Shown here one piece after another: positions 25,138 through 34,165 of a DNA stretch of 46,164 bases; the first letter of the stretch is position 1, and each line of letters opens with the position of its first letter. The stretch comes from an uncultured Clostridia bacterium (lineage in GTDB: Bacteria; Bacillota; Clostridia; TANB77; CAG-508): the NCBI GenBank assembly GCA_944387495.1, contig CALXFD010000016.1, positions 1 to 46,164 on the forward strand. Direction: 5' to 3'. Under the pieces are notes generated by a model. The model did not search any database and was not told the DNA's origin. It saw only the letters and a program-made list of their open reading frames with translations. A program made the position numbers and the translations under genes.

Positions 25138-26649
25138 ATGAAAAAGGTAAAAATTTTAACAATCATTTTATTAGTAGTTTTAATAACAATGATAGGAGCT
25201 TTTGGAATATATTTTAAAGTACAAAATAGAATGGAAAATAAATTGAAAGAATATGCATACAGTATGGACTTAAATGGTGGTAGAAATGTAAGATTAAAAG
25301 TAAATACAGAAAGTAAAGATGTTATAAAAGATTCAGAAGGAAAAGAAGTAGAAACAGATGAAGAGTTAACAGATGAACAATTAGCAGAAAAAGGTTATAC
25401 AAAAGAAAGTGTACCAAATAATAGCCAAGATGTATTAAATTTAGATAACTATGAAAAAGCTAAAAAGATAATAGAAGATAGATTAAAAGAGCAAAATGTA
25501 GAAGAATATGAAGTAGCTTTAAATGATGAAACAGGAGAAATAACAGTACAAATACCAGAAAACTCTAATACAGATAGTATAGTAAGCAATTTGAATACAG
25601 TAGGAAAATTTGAAATATTAGATTCTGAAACAAAAGAAGTTTTAATGGATAATAATGATATCAAAAAAGCACAAGTAATGTATGGAGCAGGTTCTTCAAC
25701 AAGTAGTGGAACAAGTGTGTATTTAAGTATACAATTCACAAAAGATGGAGCTAAAAAATTAGAAGAAATTAGTACAAACTATGCTAAAAAAGACGATACA
25801 GACACTAATACAACATCAGGAGAAAATACAACAACTGAAAATACAACAAATACACAAACAGAAGAAAATACTACTAATAGCACAGAAAACACAACAAATA
25901 CAACAGAAGATACTAGTGCAACAAGTGAAGAAGAAACAACTCAAAAACAAATAACAATGAAAATAGATGATGAAGAAATAATGACAACAAGTTTTGATGA
26001 ACCAATAAGAACAGGAACTTTACAATTAACAGTAGGTTCAAACTCAACAGATGCAGATACATTACAAGGATATATGAAAAGTGCTTCATCAATGGCAAGT
26101 ATACTAACATGTGGAAATATGCCAGTTCAATATGATATAGAACAAAATGAATATATTTTATCAGATATAGGAACAGAATTTTTACAATATATAAAATTAG
26201 CAATTATAATTTTAATGGCAATAGGAATTATAATATTAGTAATAAAATATAGAGCAAATGGATTATTAGCAGGTTTAACAATGGCAGGATTTGCAGGCTT
26301 ATATACAATATTATTAAAATATACAAATGTAACATTATCATTACAAGGAATAGCTGGAATAATAATTTCACTAGTATTAAATTATATATTAATAAATATG
26401 TTATTATCAAAAATTAAAAATGGTGAAGGAAAAACAGAGAAAGAAAAAGTAAATAAAGCAATAACAGATAGTTACAAAGAATTTTTCATTAAAATTATAC
26501 CTATATGTATTATAGCAGTAGTATTTGCATTAATAAATTGGATGCCAATTAGTAGCTTTGGAATGACAATGTTCTGGGGAATAGTATTAATTGCAGTATA
26601 TGATTTTGTTATAACATCATCAATATTAAAAATAAAAGCAGATAAATAG
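25138..26649 (+). CDS. secD: Protein translocase subunit SecD (divergent)
   Basis: SecD and SecF use the proton gradient to help pull proteins across the membrane. The 503-residue protein has an N-terminal helix (5-25), the SecD signature YSMDLNGGRNVRLKV (compare GLDLxGG), P1-type domain sequence (YEKAKKIIEDRLKEQNVEEYEV) and, from about 345, five membrane helices in the usual RND-like order. An insertion of about 55 residues at 217-275 is almost entirely Thr, Asn, Glu and Ser and lies in the outer P1 domain. secF follows 12 bases later behind AGGAGG. The pair probably shares the promoter at 24344 with the HD gene. Confidence 0.88.
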   Translation: MKKVKILTIILLVVLITMIGAFGIYFKVQNRMENKLKEYAYSMDLNGGRNVRLKVNTESKDVIKDSEGKEVETDEELTDEQLAEKGYTKESVPNNSQDVLNLDNYEKAKKIIEDRLKEQNVEEYEVALNDETGEITVQIPENSNTDSIVSNLNTVGKFEILDSETKEVLMDNNDIKKAQVMYGAGSSTSSGTSVYLSIQFTKDGAKKLEEISTNYAKKDDTDTNTTSGENTTTENTTNTQTEENTTNSTENTTNTTEDTSATSEEETTQKQITMKIDDEEIMTTSFDEPIRTGTLQLTVGSNSTDADTLQGYMKSASSMASILTCGNMPVQYDIEQNEYILSDIGTEFLQYIKLAIIILMAIGIIILVIKYRANGLLAGLTMAGFAGLYTILLKYTNVTLSLQGIAGIIISLVLNYILINMLLSKIKNGEGKTEKEKVNKAITDSYKEFFIKIIPICIIAVVFALINWMPISSFGMTMFWGIVLIAVYDFVITSSILKIKADK

Positions 26650-26661
26650 GAGGTATTATAA

Positions 26662-27327
26662 ATGAAAAATTTAAGTAAAAAAACATTAGCAATTGTAATA
26701 TTATCTTTAATAGTTATAATTGCAGGGATTATAATGATAGCAGTAAAAGGATTTAATTTTGATTTAAGAGAACAAAAAGGACAAAAAGTAGAATTATATT
26801 TAAAAACAGAATTTAAAGATTCAGATATAAAAAATATAACAAATGAAGTATTTGGAGAGCAACCAGTAATGATACAAAAAGTAGAAGTTTTTGAAGATAC
26901 AGTGGCAATAACTACAACAAGTATATCTGATGAACAAAAAAATAATTTAGTAACAAAAATAAATGAAAAATATGGAACAGAATTAAAAGCAGAAGATACA
27001 GAAATTTTAGATGTAGCACATACACGTGGTAGAGATATAATAAAACCATATATATTACCATTTACAATAGCAACTTTAATAATTTTAGTATATATGGCAT
27101 TTAGATATCATAAATTAGGAACAATAAAAACAGTATTAAAAACAATAGGTTTATGTGCATATACACAAATAATGTTATTCTCAATAATGGCAATAACACG
27201 TATTCCAGTTGGAAGATTAACAATTCCACTAGTTATATTAATCTATTTATTAACATTAGTTGGAATAACAACAAGATTTGAAAAGAATTTGGCTTTGAAA
27301 AAAGAGGAAATTAAGAAAAAAGCATAG
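26662..27327 (+). CDS. secF: Protein translocase subunit SecF (short)
   Basis: At 221 residues this is shorter than typical SecF (about 300). An N-terminal helix (7-27) is followed by KGFNFDLREQKGQKVELYLK, corresponding to the SecF GIDFxGG region in degenerate form. A small outer domain with VEVFEDTVAITTTSISDEQ follows, and then membrane helices from about 130 (PYILPFTIATLIILVYMAFRY and later segments) with RIPVGRLTIPLVI. Fewer membrane helices than usual seem to be present (about four). The position directly after secD supports the call more than the sequence does. Confidence 0.78.
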   Translation: MKNLSKKTLAIVILSLIVIIAGIIMIAVKGFNFDLREQKGQKVELYLKTEFKDSDIKNITNEVFGEQPVMIQKVEVFEDTVAITTTSISDEQKNNLVTKINEKYGTELKAEDTEILDVAHTRGRDIIKPYILPFTIATLIILVYMAFRYHKLGTIKTVLKTIGLCAYTQIMLFSIMAITRIPVGRLTIPLVILIYLLTLVGITTRFEKNLALKKEEIKKKA

Positions 27328-27342
27328 GAAGGGGAGAAAATT

Positions 27343-27516
27343 ATGGAAGATAAGAAAAAGATAGAAATAGTTTCAGGTGATGGAAAAGACTTAAATATTT
27401 CGCCTGTATATGACCATATTACTCCTGGAAAGCCAGATCCATCAAAAAGACCAACAAATATAGTAATACCAAAAAATGAAAAAGAGAAAAAAGAAGAGGA
27501 TAGTTCAAATGACTAA
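27343..27516 (+). CDS. Small acidic/basic protein upstream of mutS2
   Basis: A 57-residue frame begins MEDKKKIEIVSGDGKDLNIS and ends KEEDSSND. The middle reads SPVYDHITPGKP and RPTNIVIPKN, a proline-rich, probably extended segment. GGGGAG lies 6 bases before the ATG, a strong ribosome site. Its end overlaps the mutS2 start by eight bases (ATGACTAA), so translation of the two is coupled. I do not recognise the family. The tight coupling suggests that it is a real gene and not a spurious frame. Confidence 0.7.
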   Translation: MEDKKKIEIVSGDGKDLNISPVYDHITPGKPDPSKRPTNIVIPKNEKEKKEEDSSND

Positions 27517-29869
27517 TAATACTTATATAGAAAAGCTAGAATTTAATAAAATATTAGAAAAACTAAGTGATTATTGTGTAACATATTTAGGAAAAGAATT
27601 AGCTAAAAATTTAAAAGTAAGTAATGACATAAATATAGTTAAATTAACATTAAAAGAAACAGAGGAGGCAGTAAATTTAATTTATAAAAATTCTACTCCT
27701 CCTCTTTTGGCTATTGCAGATATTGGTAAATATTTAAAAATACTTGAAAGTGGCATGTTATTAACAAATATGCCATTATTGCAATTAGCCCAAATATTTA
27801 AAACAGCACAAGAGTTAAAAATGTATTTTAATAAAGAATATATAAATACAGATGAATTTCCAATATTAAGCTCAATTTTTTCTAATCTTTATAATAATTT
27901 AGATGTTCAAAATAAAATATTTTCATCAATAATTGATGAAGAAACAATAGATGACAAAGCATCTGTACAATTACAAAAAATACGAAAAAAAGAAAAAAAT
28001 GTAGAACAAGATATTAGAAATAAGCTAAATAATATGCTTCATTCTTCTCAATTTTCAAAATATTTACAAGAAAATATTATAACAATTAGAAATGACAGAT
28101 TTGTTATACCAATAAAAGAAGAATATCGTTCACAAGTAAAAGGATTTATACATGATGTATCTAATGCAGGTTCTACTATTTTTATAGAACCAATCTCTAT
28201 ATTTGAACTAAATAATGAACTAAGTCAATTAAAAAAAGAAGAAGAAATAGAAATAGAAAAAATATTACAAGAACTGACAAATCTATTTATTCCATATATT
28301 GAAGAATTAAAAACAGATGTAGAAACAATAGGAAAATTAGATTTTATATTTGCAAAAGCAAAATATTCAAAAGATATAAATGGAATAACACCTATAATAA
28401 ATAAAGAAAAAATAATAGAACTAAAAAATGCAAGACATCCATTAATAGATAAAGAAAAAGTAGTTCCAATATCTATTGAGCTTGGAAAAGATTACAAAAC
28501 ATTAGTAATTACAGGGCCAAATACAGGAGGAAAAACAGTAACACTAAAAACAGTTGGCTTACTAACATGTATGGCATGTAGTGGATTAAATATTCCAGCA
28601 TCAGAAAAATCAAGTATATATGTATTTGACAAAATATTTGCAGATATAGGAGATGCTCAAAGTATAGCAGATTCACTTAGTACCTTCTCATCACATATGT
28701 TAAATATTGTAGATATAGCAAATCATGCAAACAGTAATTCATTGATATTAGTAGACGAGCTAGGTTCTGGTACAGATCCATTAGAGGGAGCAAATTTAGC
28801 AATAGCAATATTAGACTATTTTAAAAATAAAGGTGCTTTAACAATAGCAACTACACATTATCAAGAATTAAAAAAATATGCACTTACAACAAAAGAATTT
28901 GAAAATGCATCTGTTGAATTTAATGTAGATACTTTATCACCTACATATAAATTATTAATAGGAATACCAGGAAAAAGTAATGCATTTGCAATTAGTAAAA
29001 AACTAGGATTAGATGAAGATATTATAGAAAAAGCGAAATCTTTAATGTCTAAAAAAGATATAGATTTTGAAACATTATTAAAAAATATTTATGATAATAA
29101 AAGTAAATTAGAAGAAGAAAAAACACAAATTGAAAGTGAATTACAAAAAGTAACTGAATTAAAAACTGAATTAGAAAAACAAAATAATATTAAAAAAGCA
29201 CAGGAAAAAGAAATTATTAATAATGCTAAGATAAAGGCGAGAAATATATTATTAGAAGCAAAAGAAGAGGCAACAGAAATAATAAAAGAAATGTCAAATA
29301 CTTCTAATAATAAAGAATTGGAAAAATCTCGAAATAAGTTAAATGAAAAAATAAAAAATATTAAGCTTATAAAATCTTCTGATGAAGCTCATTTAAGTAA
29401 TACGGAAAATACAATAGATGTAAAAGATATAACTCCAAATATGAAAGTATATGTAACAAATCTAAATAAAGAAGGTATAGTATTATCACATGTATCTAAA
29501 AATAATGAGGTTCAAGTACAAATTGGTAGTATGAAGATGAGTATAAATATTAGAAATTTGCAGAAAATAAAAGAAAACTCAAAGACAGAAACTAATGCAT
29601 ATTCTCATGTGCCAAAAGCTAGAAATGTAAAAACAGAAATAAATGTAATTGGAATGACAGTGGAAGAAGCAAATTTTGTGATAGATAAATTTTTAGATGA
29701 TAGTGTACTTGCAAATTTGGAAACTGTAAGAATTGTGCATGGTAAAGGGACAGGGAAATTGAGAAAAGGAATTCATGAATTTTTGAAGACAAATTCTCAT
29801 GTTAAATCATTTAGATTAGGTAACTTTGGAGAAGGAGAGATGGGAGTAACAGTTGTAAATCTCCGATAA
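27509..29869 (+). CDS. mutS2: Endonuclease MutS2
   Basis: MutS2 is a MutS-like ATPase without mismatch-binding domains. It has been linked to suppression of recombination and to rescue of collided ribosomes. The 786-residue protein has the core lever helices, Walker A TGPNTGGKT (about residue 335), Walker B LILVDELGSGTDP (about 413), a long coiled coil (510-620) and a C-terminal Smr domain (about 712-786) with VHGKGTGKLRKGI. The LDLRG-type motif at the start of the Smr domain reads INVIG here, so nuclease activity may be altered. The start is ATG 27509, behind GAAGAGGA; an upstream start at 27476 would lie fully inside the preceding small gene. Element B begins one base after the stop. Confidence 0.93.
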   Translation: MTNNTYIEKLEFNKILEKLSDYCVTYLGKELAKNLKVSNDINIVKLTLKETEEAVNLIYKNSTPPLLAIADIGKYLKILESGMLLTNMPLLQLAQIFKTAQELKMYFNKEYINTDEFPILSSIFSNLYNNLDVQNKIFSSIIDEETIDDKASVQLQKIRKKEKNVEQDIRNKLNNMLHSSQFSKYLQENIITIRNDRFVIPIKEEYRSQVKGFIHDVSNAGSTIFIEPISIFELNNELSQLKKEEEIEIEKILQELTNLFIPYIEELKTDVETIGKLDFIFAKAKYSKDINGITPIINKEKIIELKNARHPLIDKEKVVPISIELGKDYKTLVITGPNTGGKTVTLKTVGLLTCMACSGLNIPASEKSSIYVFDKIFADIGDAQSIADSLSTFSSHMLNIVDIANHANSNSLILVDELGSGTDPLEGANLAIAILDYFKNKGALTIATTHYQELKKYALTTKEFENASVEFNVDTLSPTYKLLIGIPGKSNAFAISKKLGLDEDIIEKAKSLMSKKDIDFETLLKNIYDNKSKLEEEKTQIESELQKVTELKTELEKQNNIKKAQEKEIINNAKIKARNILLEAKEEATEIIKEMSNTSNNKELEKSRNKLNEKIKNIKLIKSSDEAHLSNTENTIDVKDITPNMKVYVTNLNKEGIVLSHVSKNNEVQVQIGSMKMSINIRNLQKIKENSKTETNAYSHVPKARNVKTEINVIGMTVEEANFVIDKFLDDSVLANLETVRIVHGKGTGKLRKGIHEFLKTNSHVKSFRLGNFGEGEMGVTVVNLR

Positions 29870-30300
29870 GACTTTGGGGACGTGTCAAATTGTCTCAGTT
29901 TGTGCTAAAAAAGCCTTGCTTCTGAACTATGAGCTCTGGTCTCTGTTCTCTGACCTCTTGCATATATATTATATTTTTTACTTTCTCTTGGTCACTGACA
30001 TTCGAAAAGAATTAGTAAGGCTTCCGAACGAGCCTCTTTCACTCAGACCCCCTCATGACTTCGGGTACCGTGAACGTCCCTCATTCGGATAGCCTAACTA
30101 ATTCTATTTCTCATTCTGTTCCAGGCGAGAAAGTAAAAAATATAATATATATGCAAGAGGTCAGAGAACAGAGACCAGAGCTCATAGTTCAGAAACAAGG
30201 CTTTTTTAGCACAAACTGAGACAATTTGACATGTACCTAAAGTCACCTCTGTCCCCAAATGGACAAAAATGTCCAAAAAGAAACGTCCCTAAATGGACAC
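29870..30300. repeat. Giant palindromic element B (118-bp arms, 139-nt core)
   Basis: Arms 29870-29987 and 30127-30244 are inverted copies with four mismatches. The core (29988-30126) is about 85 percent identical to that of element A by eye, with the same TTGGTCACTG, CACTCAGACCCCCT and CGGGTACCGTGAACG. The stems, however, differ: the middle of the arm reads CTCTGGTCTCTGTTCTCTG here, where element A has a different, shorter sequence, yet each arm matches its own partner. The outer right end (30245-30300) matches the outer arm of element A, but its left partner is missing, so the left end was lost at the mutS2 stop codon. Confidence 0.9.
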
Positions 30301-30329
30301 TTGACAGAATAAGCAATTTTACATATAAT
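30301..30329 (+). promoter_or_regulatory. Consensus promoter of scpB at the edge of element B
   Basis: TTGACA (30301-30306), a 17-bp spacer and TATAAT (30324-30329) form a perfect consensus promoter directly at the outer boundary of element B, 33 bases before scpB. Confidence 0.85.
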
Positions 30330-30361
30330 ATATATATTATAAAAATAAAGTAGGCGGTTAA

Positions 30362-30988
30362 ATGGAGATAGAAAAAATTAAATCCATAATTGAAGCAATT
30401 TTATTTTCAGCAGGAAGAGTTGTGACTATAAATGAACTTATTTTGGTTTTAGAGAAAAATCAAGAAGAGATAGAAGAGATAATAAGTAGTATGATGCAAG
30501 ATTATAAAGAGCAAAATAGGGGAATTGAAATTATAAAAATAGATAATGGCTATCAATTATGCACAAAAAAAGAATTATATGAATATATTTATCCAGTGTT
30601 GGATAAAAGAAATAAACCAAATTTATCAAATGCTGCATTAGAAACTTTGGCGATTGTTGCATATAATCCCAAAATAACTAGGCAGGAGATTGAGTCTATT
30701 AGGGGAGTTTCAGCAGATGCGTGTGTGTATAAATTGTTAGAATATGGTTTGATAGAGGAGGCTGGAAAAATTGATTTACCAGGTAAGCCAATGTCATATC
30801 AAACTACTAATGAATTTTTACGTATGTTTGGATATACTTCTTTAAAAGATTTACCAGAATTACCAAGATATAAATTAGATGAAAATCAACAAATAGTAAT
30901 AGATGATTTAGAAAAGGAAGAATATAAAGAAGAAGTAGAGGAGAAAATGGAGGCTCCAATGCCCGTAAAGGGTGGGAGTAGAGAGTAA
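30362..30988 (+). CDS. scpB: Segregation and condensation protein B
   Basis: ScpB forms the SMC-ScpA-ScpB condensin that organises and separates chromosomes. The 208-residue protein shows two winged-helix domains. The first has IKSIIEAILFSAGRVVTINE, and the second has the family signature LSNAALETLAIVAYNPKITR, then QEIESIRGVSADACVYKLLE and LPGKPMSYQTTNEFLRMFG. The C-terminal 30 residues are an acidic, variable tail. scpA, the usual partner just upstream, is absent from this window; elements and mutS2 lie there instead. Confidence 0.95.
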   Translation: MEIEKIKSIIEAILFSAGRVVTINELILVLEKNQEEIEEIISSMMQDYKEQNRGIEIIKIDNGYQLCTKKELYEYIYPVLDKRNKPNLSNAALETLAIVAYNPKITRQEIESIRGVSADACVYKLLEYGLIEEAGKIDLPGKPMSYQTTNEFLRMFGYTSLKDLPELPRYKLDENQQIVIDDLEKEEYKEEVEEKMEAPMPVKGGSRE

Positions 30989-31129
30989 AACAAAAATTAC
31001 GAAAGATAAATATAATAAATTATAATAAATTATTAAAAATATATGTTTATAAAAAAGATTTAAAAGTATAAAATGAAATTTTTATTACTATAAATATATC
31101 AATTATATCAATGGTAAGGAGAGATTAAT

Positions 31130-32572
31130 ATGAGTAAAAATAATAAAGAATTTGTTAAAGATATTACAAATATAGATGAGAATTTTGCACAATGGTATAC
31201 AGACATAGTTTTAAAGGCAGAACTTGCTGATTATACAGATGTAAAAGGATTTGTGGCTATTAGACCATATGGTTATGCAATATGGGAAAATATCCAAAAT
31301 TATGCAGATAAAAAATTTAAAGAACATGGTGTAAAAAATGTATCAATGCCAGTTCTAATTCCAGAAAGCTTATTAAATAAAGAAAAAGCTCATGTAGAGG
31401 GATTTGCACCAGAAGTAGCATGGGTTACTATGGGTGGAGGAGAAAAACTAGAAGAAAGACTTTGTATAAGACCAACATCTGAAACAATATTTTCAACTAT
31501 GTATTCTAAATGGTTAAATTCATGGAGAGATTTACCATATTTATATAACCAATGGTGTAGTGTATTAAGATGGGAAAAAGAAACAAGACCATTTTTACGT
31601 TCAAGAGAATTTTTATGGCAAGAAGGACATACAATACATGAAACACAAGAAGATGCAGAACAATTTACAGCAGATATGTTAGAAGTATATGCTGATTTAA
31701 TTGAAAATTTATTAGCAATACCAGTATTAAAAGGTAGAAAAACTAAAAAAGAACAATTTGCAGGTGCAGATGCAACATATACAGTAGAAACATTAATGCA
31801 TGATGGTAGAGCATTACAAGGTGGAACATCACATTATTTAGGACAAAATTTCACAAAAGCATTTGATATAAAATTCCAAAATAGAAATGGAGAAAGTGAA
31901 TATGCATACCAAACATCATGGGGAATTAGCACAAGATTAATAGGAGCTGTAATAATGGCACATGGTGATAACAGAGGATTAAAACTACCACCATATGTAG
32001 CACCAATTCAAGTTGTAATAGTTCCAATAGCACAAGAAAAAGAAAATGTGTTAGAAGAAGCAAATAAATTATATAGCAAATTAGCTAGCAAATTTAGAAC
32101 AAAACTAGATGATAGAGATAATTATTCAGCAGGATATAAATTCAATGACTGGGAAATGAGAGGAGTACCAGTAAGAATAGAAATGGGACCAAGAGATATA
32201 GAAAATAAACAAGTAGTTTTAGTAAGAAGAGATAATTCAGAAAAAATCATAGTAAAAATGGAAGAATTAGAAGAAAAATTACAAGAACTATTAGATACAA
32301 TTCAAAAAGATATGTATAATGCATGTAAAAAAAGAATGGAAGAAAAAACAACAGTAGCATTAAACATGGAAGAATTAAAGAAAAATCTAGATGAAAATCA
32401 AGGATTTGTAAAAACAATGTGGTGTGGAGACCAAGCATGTGAAGATAAAGTAAAAGAAGTAACAGGAGCACCATCAAGATGTATTCCATTTGAACAAGAA
32501 CATTTATCAGACACATGTGTATGTTGTGGTAAACCAGCTAAAACAATGGTAGTATGGGGAAGACAATATTAA
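31130..32572 (+). CDS. proS: Proline--tRNA ligase (archaeal/eukaryal-type)
   Basis: The enzyme charges tRNA-Pro with proline. At 480 residues it is the shorter ProS type 3, which lacks the bacterial editing insertion. Class II motifs are visible: [17 protein letters not shown] (motif 1 region), [17 protein letters not shown] and [20 protein letters not shown] (motif 2). The anticodon-binding domain follows ([13 protein letters not shown]). The C-terminal zinc-type domain has [11 protein letters not shown] and [16 protein letters not shown] precedes the start. No T-box leader is visible in the 141-base gap upstream. asnS follows 18 bases later, so the two are co-transcribed. Confidence 0.96.
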   Translation: MSKNNKEFVKDITNIDENFAQWYTDIVLKAELADYTDVKGFVAIRPYGYAIWENIQNYADKKFKEHGVKNVSMPVLIPESLLNKEKAHVEGFAPEVAWVTMGGGEKLEERLCIRPTSETIFSTMYSKWLNSWRDLPYLYNQWCSVLRWEKETRPFLRSREFLWQEGHTIHETQEDAEQFTADMLEVYADLIENLLAIPVLKGRKTKKEQFAGADATYTVETLMHDGRALQGGTSHYLGQNFTKAFDIKFQNRNGESEYAYQTSWGISTRLIGAVIMAHGDNRGLKLPPYVAPIQVVIVPIAQEKENVLEEANKLYSKLASKFRTKLDDRDNYSAGYKFNDWEMRGVPVRIEMGPRDIENKQVVLVRRDNSEKIIVKMEELEEKLQELLDTIQKDMYNACKKRMEEKTTVALNMEELKKNLDENQGFVKTMWCGDQACEDKVKEVTGAPSRCIPFEQEHLSDTCVCCGKPAKTMVVWGRQY

Positions 32573-32590
32573 AGAACAAGGAGGTTAATT

Positions 32591-33982
32591 ATGGAAAAAT
32601 TGACAGTTAAAGATTTATTTAAAAACACAGCTAAATACGCTGATCAACAAGTAATTTTAGAAGGCTGGATTAGAACTATTCGAAATTCTAAAACATTTGG
32701 ATTTATTGAATTAAATGATGGTTCATTTTTCAAAAATGTACAAATCGTATTTAGTGATAATTTAACCAACTTTGCTGATATTAGTAAACTTTCAATAAGT
32801 TCTTCTATAAAAGTAACAGGAAAATTTGTTATCACAGAAAACGCAAAACAACCTTTTGAAATACAAGCAACAGACATAGAAATATACAATATGTGTGACT
32901 TAGATTACCCACTTCAAAAGAAAAGACATACATTTGAATATCTAAGAACAATATCACACTTACGCCCTAGAACAAATACATTTAGTGCTGTTTTTAGAGT
33001 AAGAAGTGCATTTGCATATAGTTTACACAAATTCTTCCAAGAAAGAAACTTTGTATATGTTCATACACCACTTATAACTTCAAGTGACGCAGAAGGTGCA
33101 GGTGAAATGTTCAATGTTAATTCATTTGATTTAACAAATGTACCAAAACTTGAAGATGGACAAGTTGACTATTCAAAAGATTTCTTCGGAAAGCCAGCAC
33201 ATTTAACAGTTAGTGGGCAACTAAATGCTGAAACATATGCAACTGCATTTAGAAATGTTTATACATTTGGTCCAACATTTAGAGCAGAAAACTCAAATAC
33301 AGTAAAACATGCAGCAGAATTTTGGATGATTGAACCAGAAATTTGTTTTGCAGATTTAAATGATGATATGGATTTAGCAGAAGAAATGATTAAATATACA
33401 TTTTCATATGTTTTAGAACACTGCCCAGAAGAAATGGCGTTTTTCAATCAATTTGTAGACAAAGGGTTACTAGATAGATTAAATAATGTTATTAATTCAG
33501 ATTTTGCTAGAATAACATATACAGATGCTGTTAAAGAACTTGAAAAAGTAAATGATAAATTTGAATATAAAGTATCTTGGGGAGTTGACCTACAAACAGA
33601 ACATGAAAGATATCTATGTGAACAAATATTTAAAAAACCAGTATTTGTTACAGATTACCCAAAAGATATAAAAGCATTTTACATGAAAGAAAACCCAGAT
33701 GGAAAAACAGTAGCAGCAGCAGACCTATTAGTTCCAGGAATTGGAGAAATAATAGGTGGTAGCCAAAGAGAAGAAAACTATGAAAAATTATTAAACAGAA
33801 TGAAAGAATTAAAAATGGATATTGATGGTTATGATTGGTATCTAGATTTAAGAAAATATGGAAGTTGTGTTCATTCTGGATTTGGATTAGGATTTGAAAG
33901 AGGTATAATGTATTTAACAGGTATGCAAAATATCCGTGATGTTATACCATTTCCTAGAACTCCTAAGAATTGTGAATTTTAA
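32591..33982 (+). CDS. asnS: Asparagine--tRNA ligase
   Basis: This 463-residue class IIb synthetase has an N-terminal OB-fold anticodon-binding domain ([20 protein letters not shown]) and the catalytic domain: [38 protein letters not shown] with [11 protein letters not shown] (motif 2), and [20 protein letters not shown] (motif 3), ending [10 protein letters not shown]. These features separate AsnRS from AspRS. AAGGAGG lies 7 bases upstream, and a terminator follows directly. Confidence 0.96.
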   Translation: MEKLTVKDLFKNTAKYADQQVILEGWIRTIRNSKTFGFIELNDGSFFKNVQIVFSDNLTNFADISKLSISSSIKVTGKFVITENAKQPFEIQATDIEIYNMCDLDYPLQKKRHTFEYLRTISHLRPRTNTFSAVFRVRSAFAYSLHKFFQERNFVYVHTPLITSSDAEGAGEMFNVNSFDLTNVPKLEDGQVDYSKDFFGKPAHLTVSGQLNAETYATAFRNVYTFGPTFRAENSNTVKHAAEFWMIEPEICFADLNDDMDLAEEMIKYTFSYVLEHCPEEMAFFNQFVDKGLLDRLNNVINSDFARITYTDAVKELEKVNDKFEYKVSWGVDLQTEHERYLCEQIFKKPVFVTDYPKDIKAFYMKENPDGKTVAAADLLVPGIGEIIGGSQREENYEKLLNRMKELKMDIDGYDWYLDLRKYGSCVHSGFGLGFERGIMYLTGMQNIRDVIPFPRTPKNCEF

Positions 33983-34002
33983 AGTTAAAATAGTATATAA
34001 GA

Positions 34003-34032
34003 AAATCTACCTGATTTAAGGTAGATTTTTTT
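34003..34032 (+). terminator. Terminator of the proS-asnS operon
   Basis: AAATCTACCT (34003-34012) pairs with AGGTAGATTT (34019-34028), and a T-run follows. Confidence 0.92.
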
Positions 34033-34040
34033 GCTATATG

Positions 34041-34070
34041 AAACAATATGACACGTCCCCAACGTCTCAT
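34041..34070. repeat. Relic of the palindromic element family
   Basis: The stretch TATGACACGTCCCCAACGTC closely resembles part of the right outer arms of elements A and B (TTTGACACGTCCCCAAAGGTC in element A). No core and no matching left arm remain. It lies just after the asnS terminator. Confidence 0.6.
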
Positions 34071-34165
34071 AAAAATTGGAAATTAATTCATTCTTTTTTT
34101 GTAAATAATTCAAAATAAAATGAGGCATAATAAAAACACAAAGAAAAAAAGGAGGAATTAAAAAA

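Noticed and set aside
29874..30276. Two opposing frames of 72 and 60 residues with almost the same protein start (TCQIVSVCAKKAL)
   Set aside because: They are translations of the two inverted arms of element B and only reflect the palindrome. No ribosome site supports them.
30989..31129. T-box riboswitch expected upstream of proS-asnS
   Set aside because: The 141-base gap is AT-rich and lacks the T-box sequence, specifier stem and terminator.
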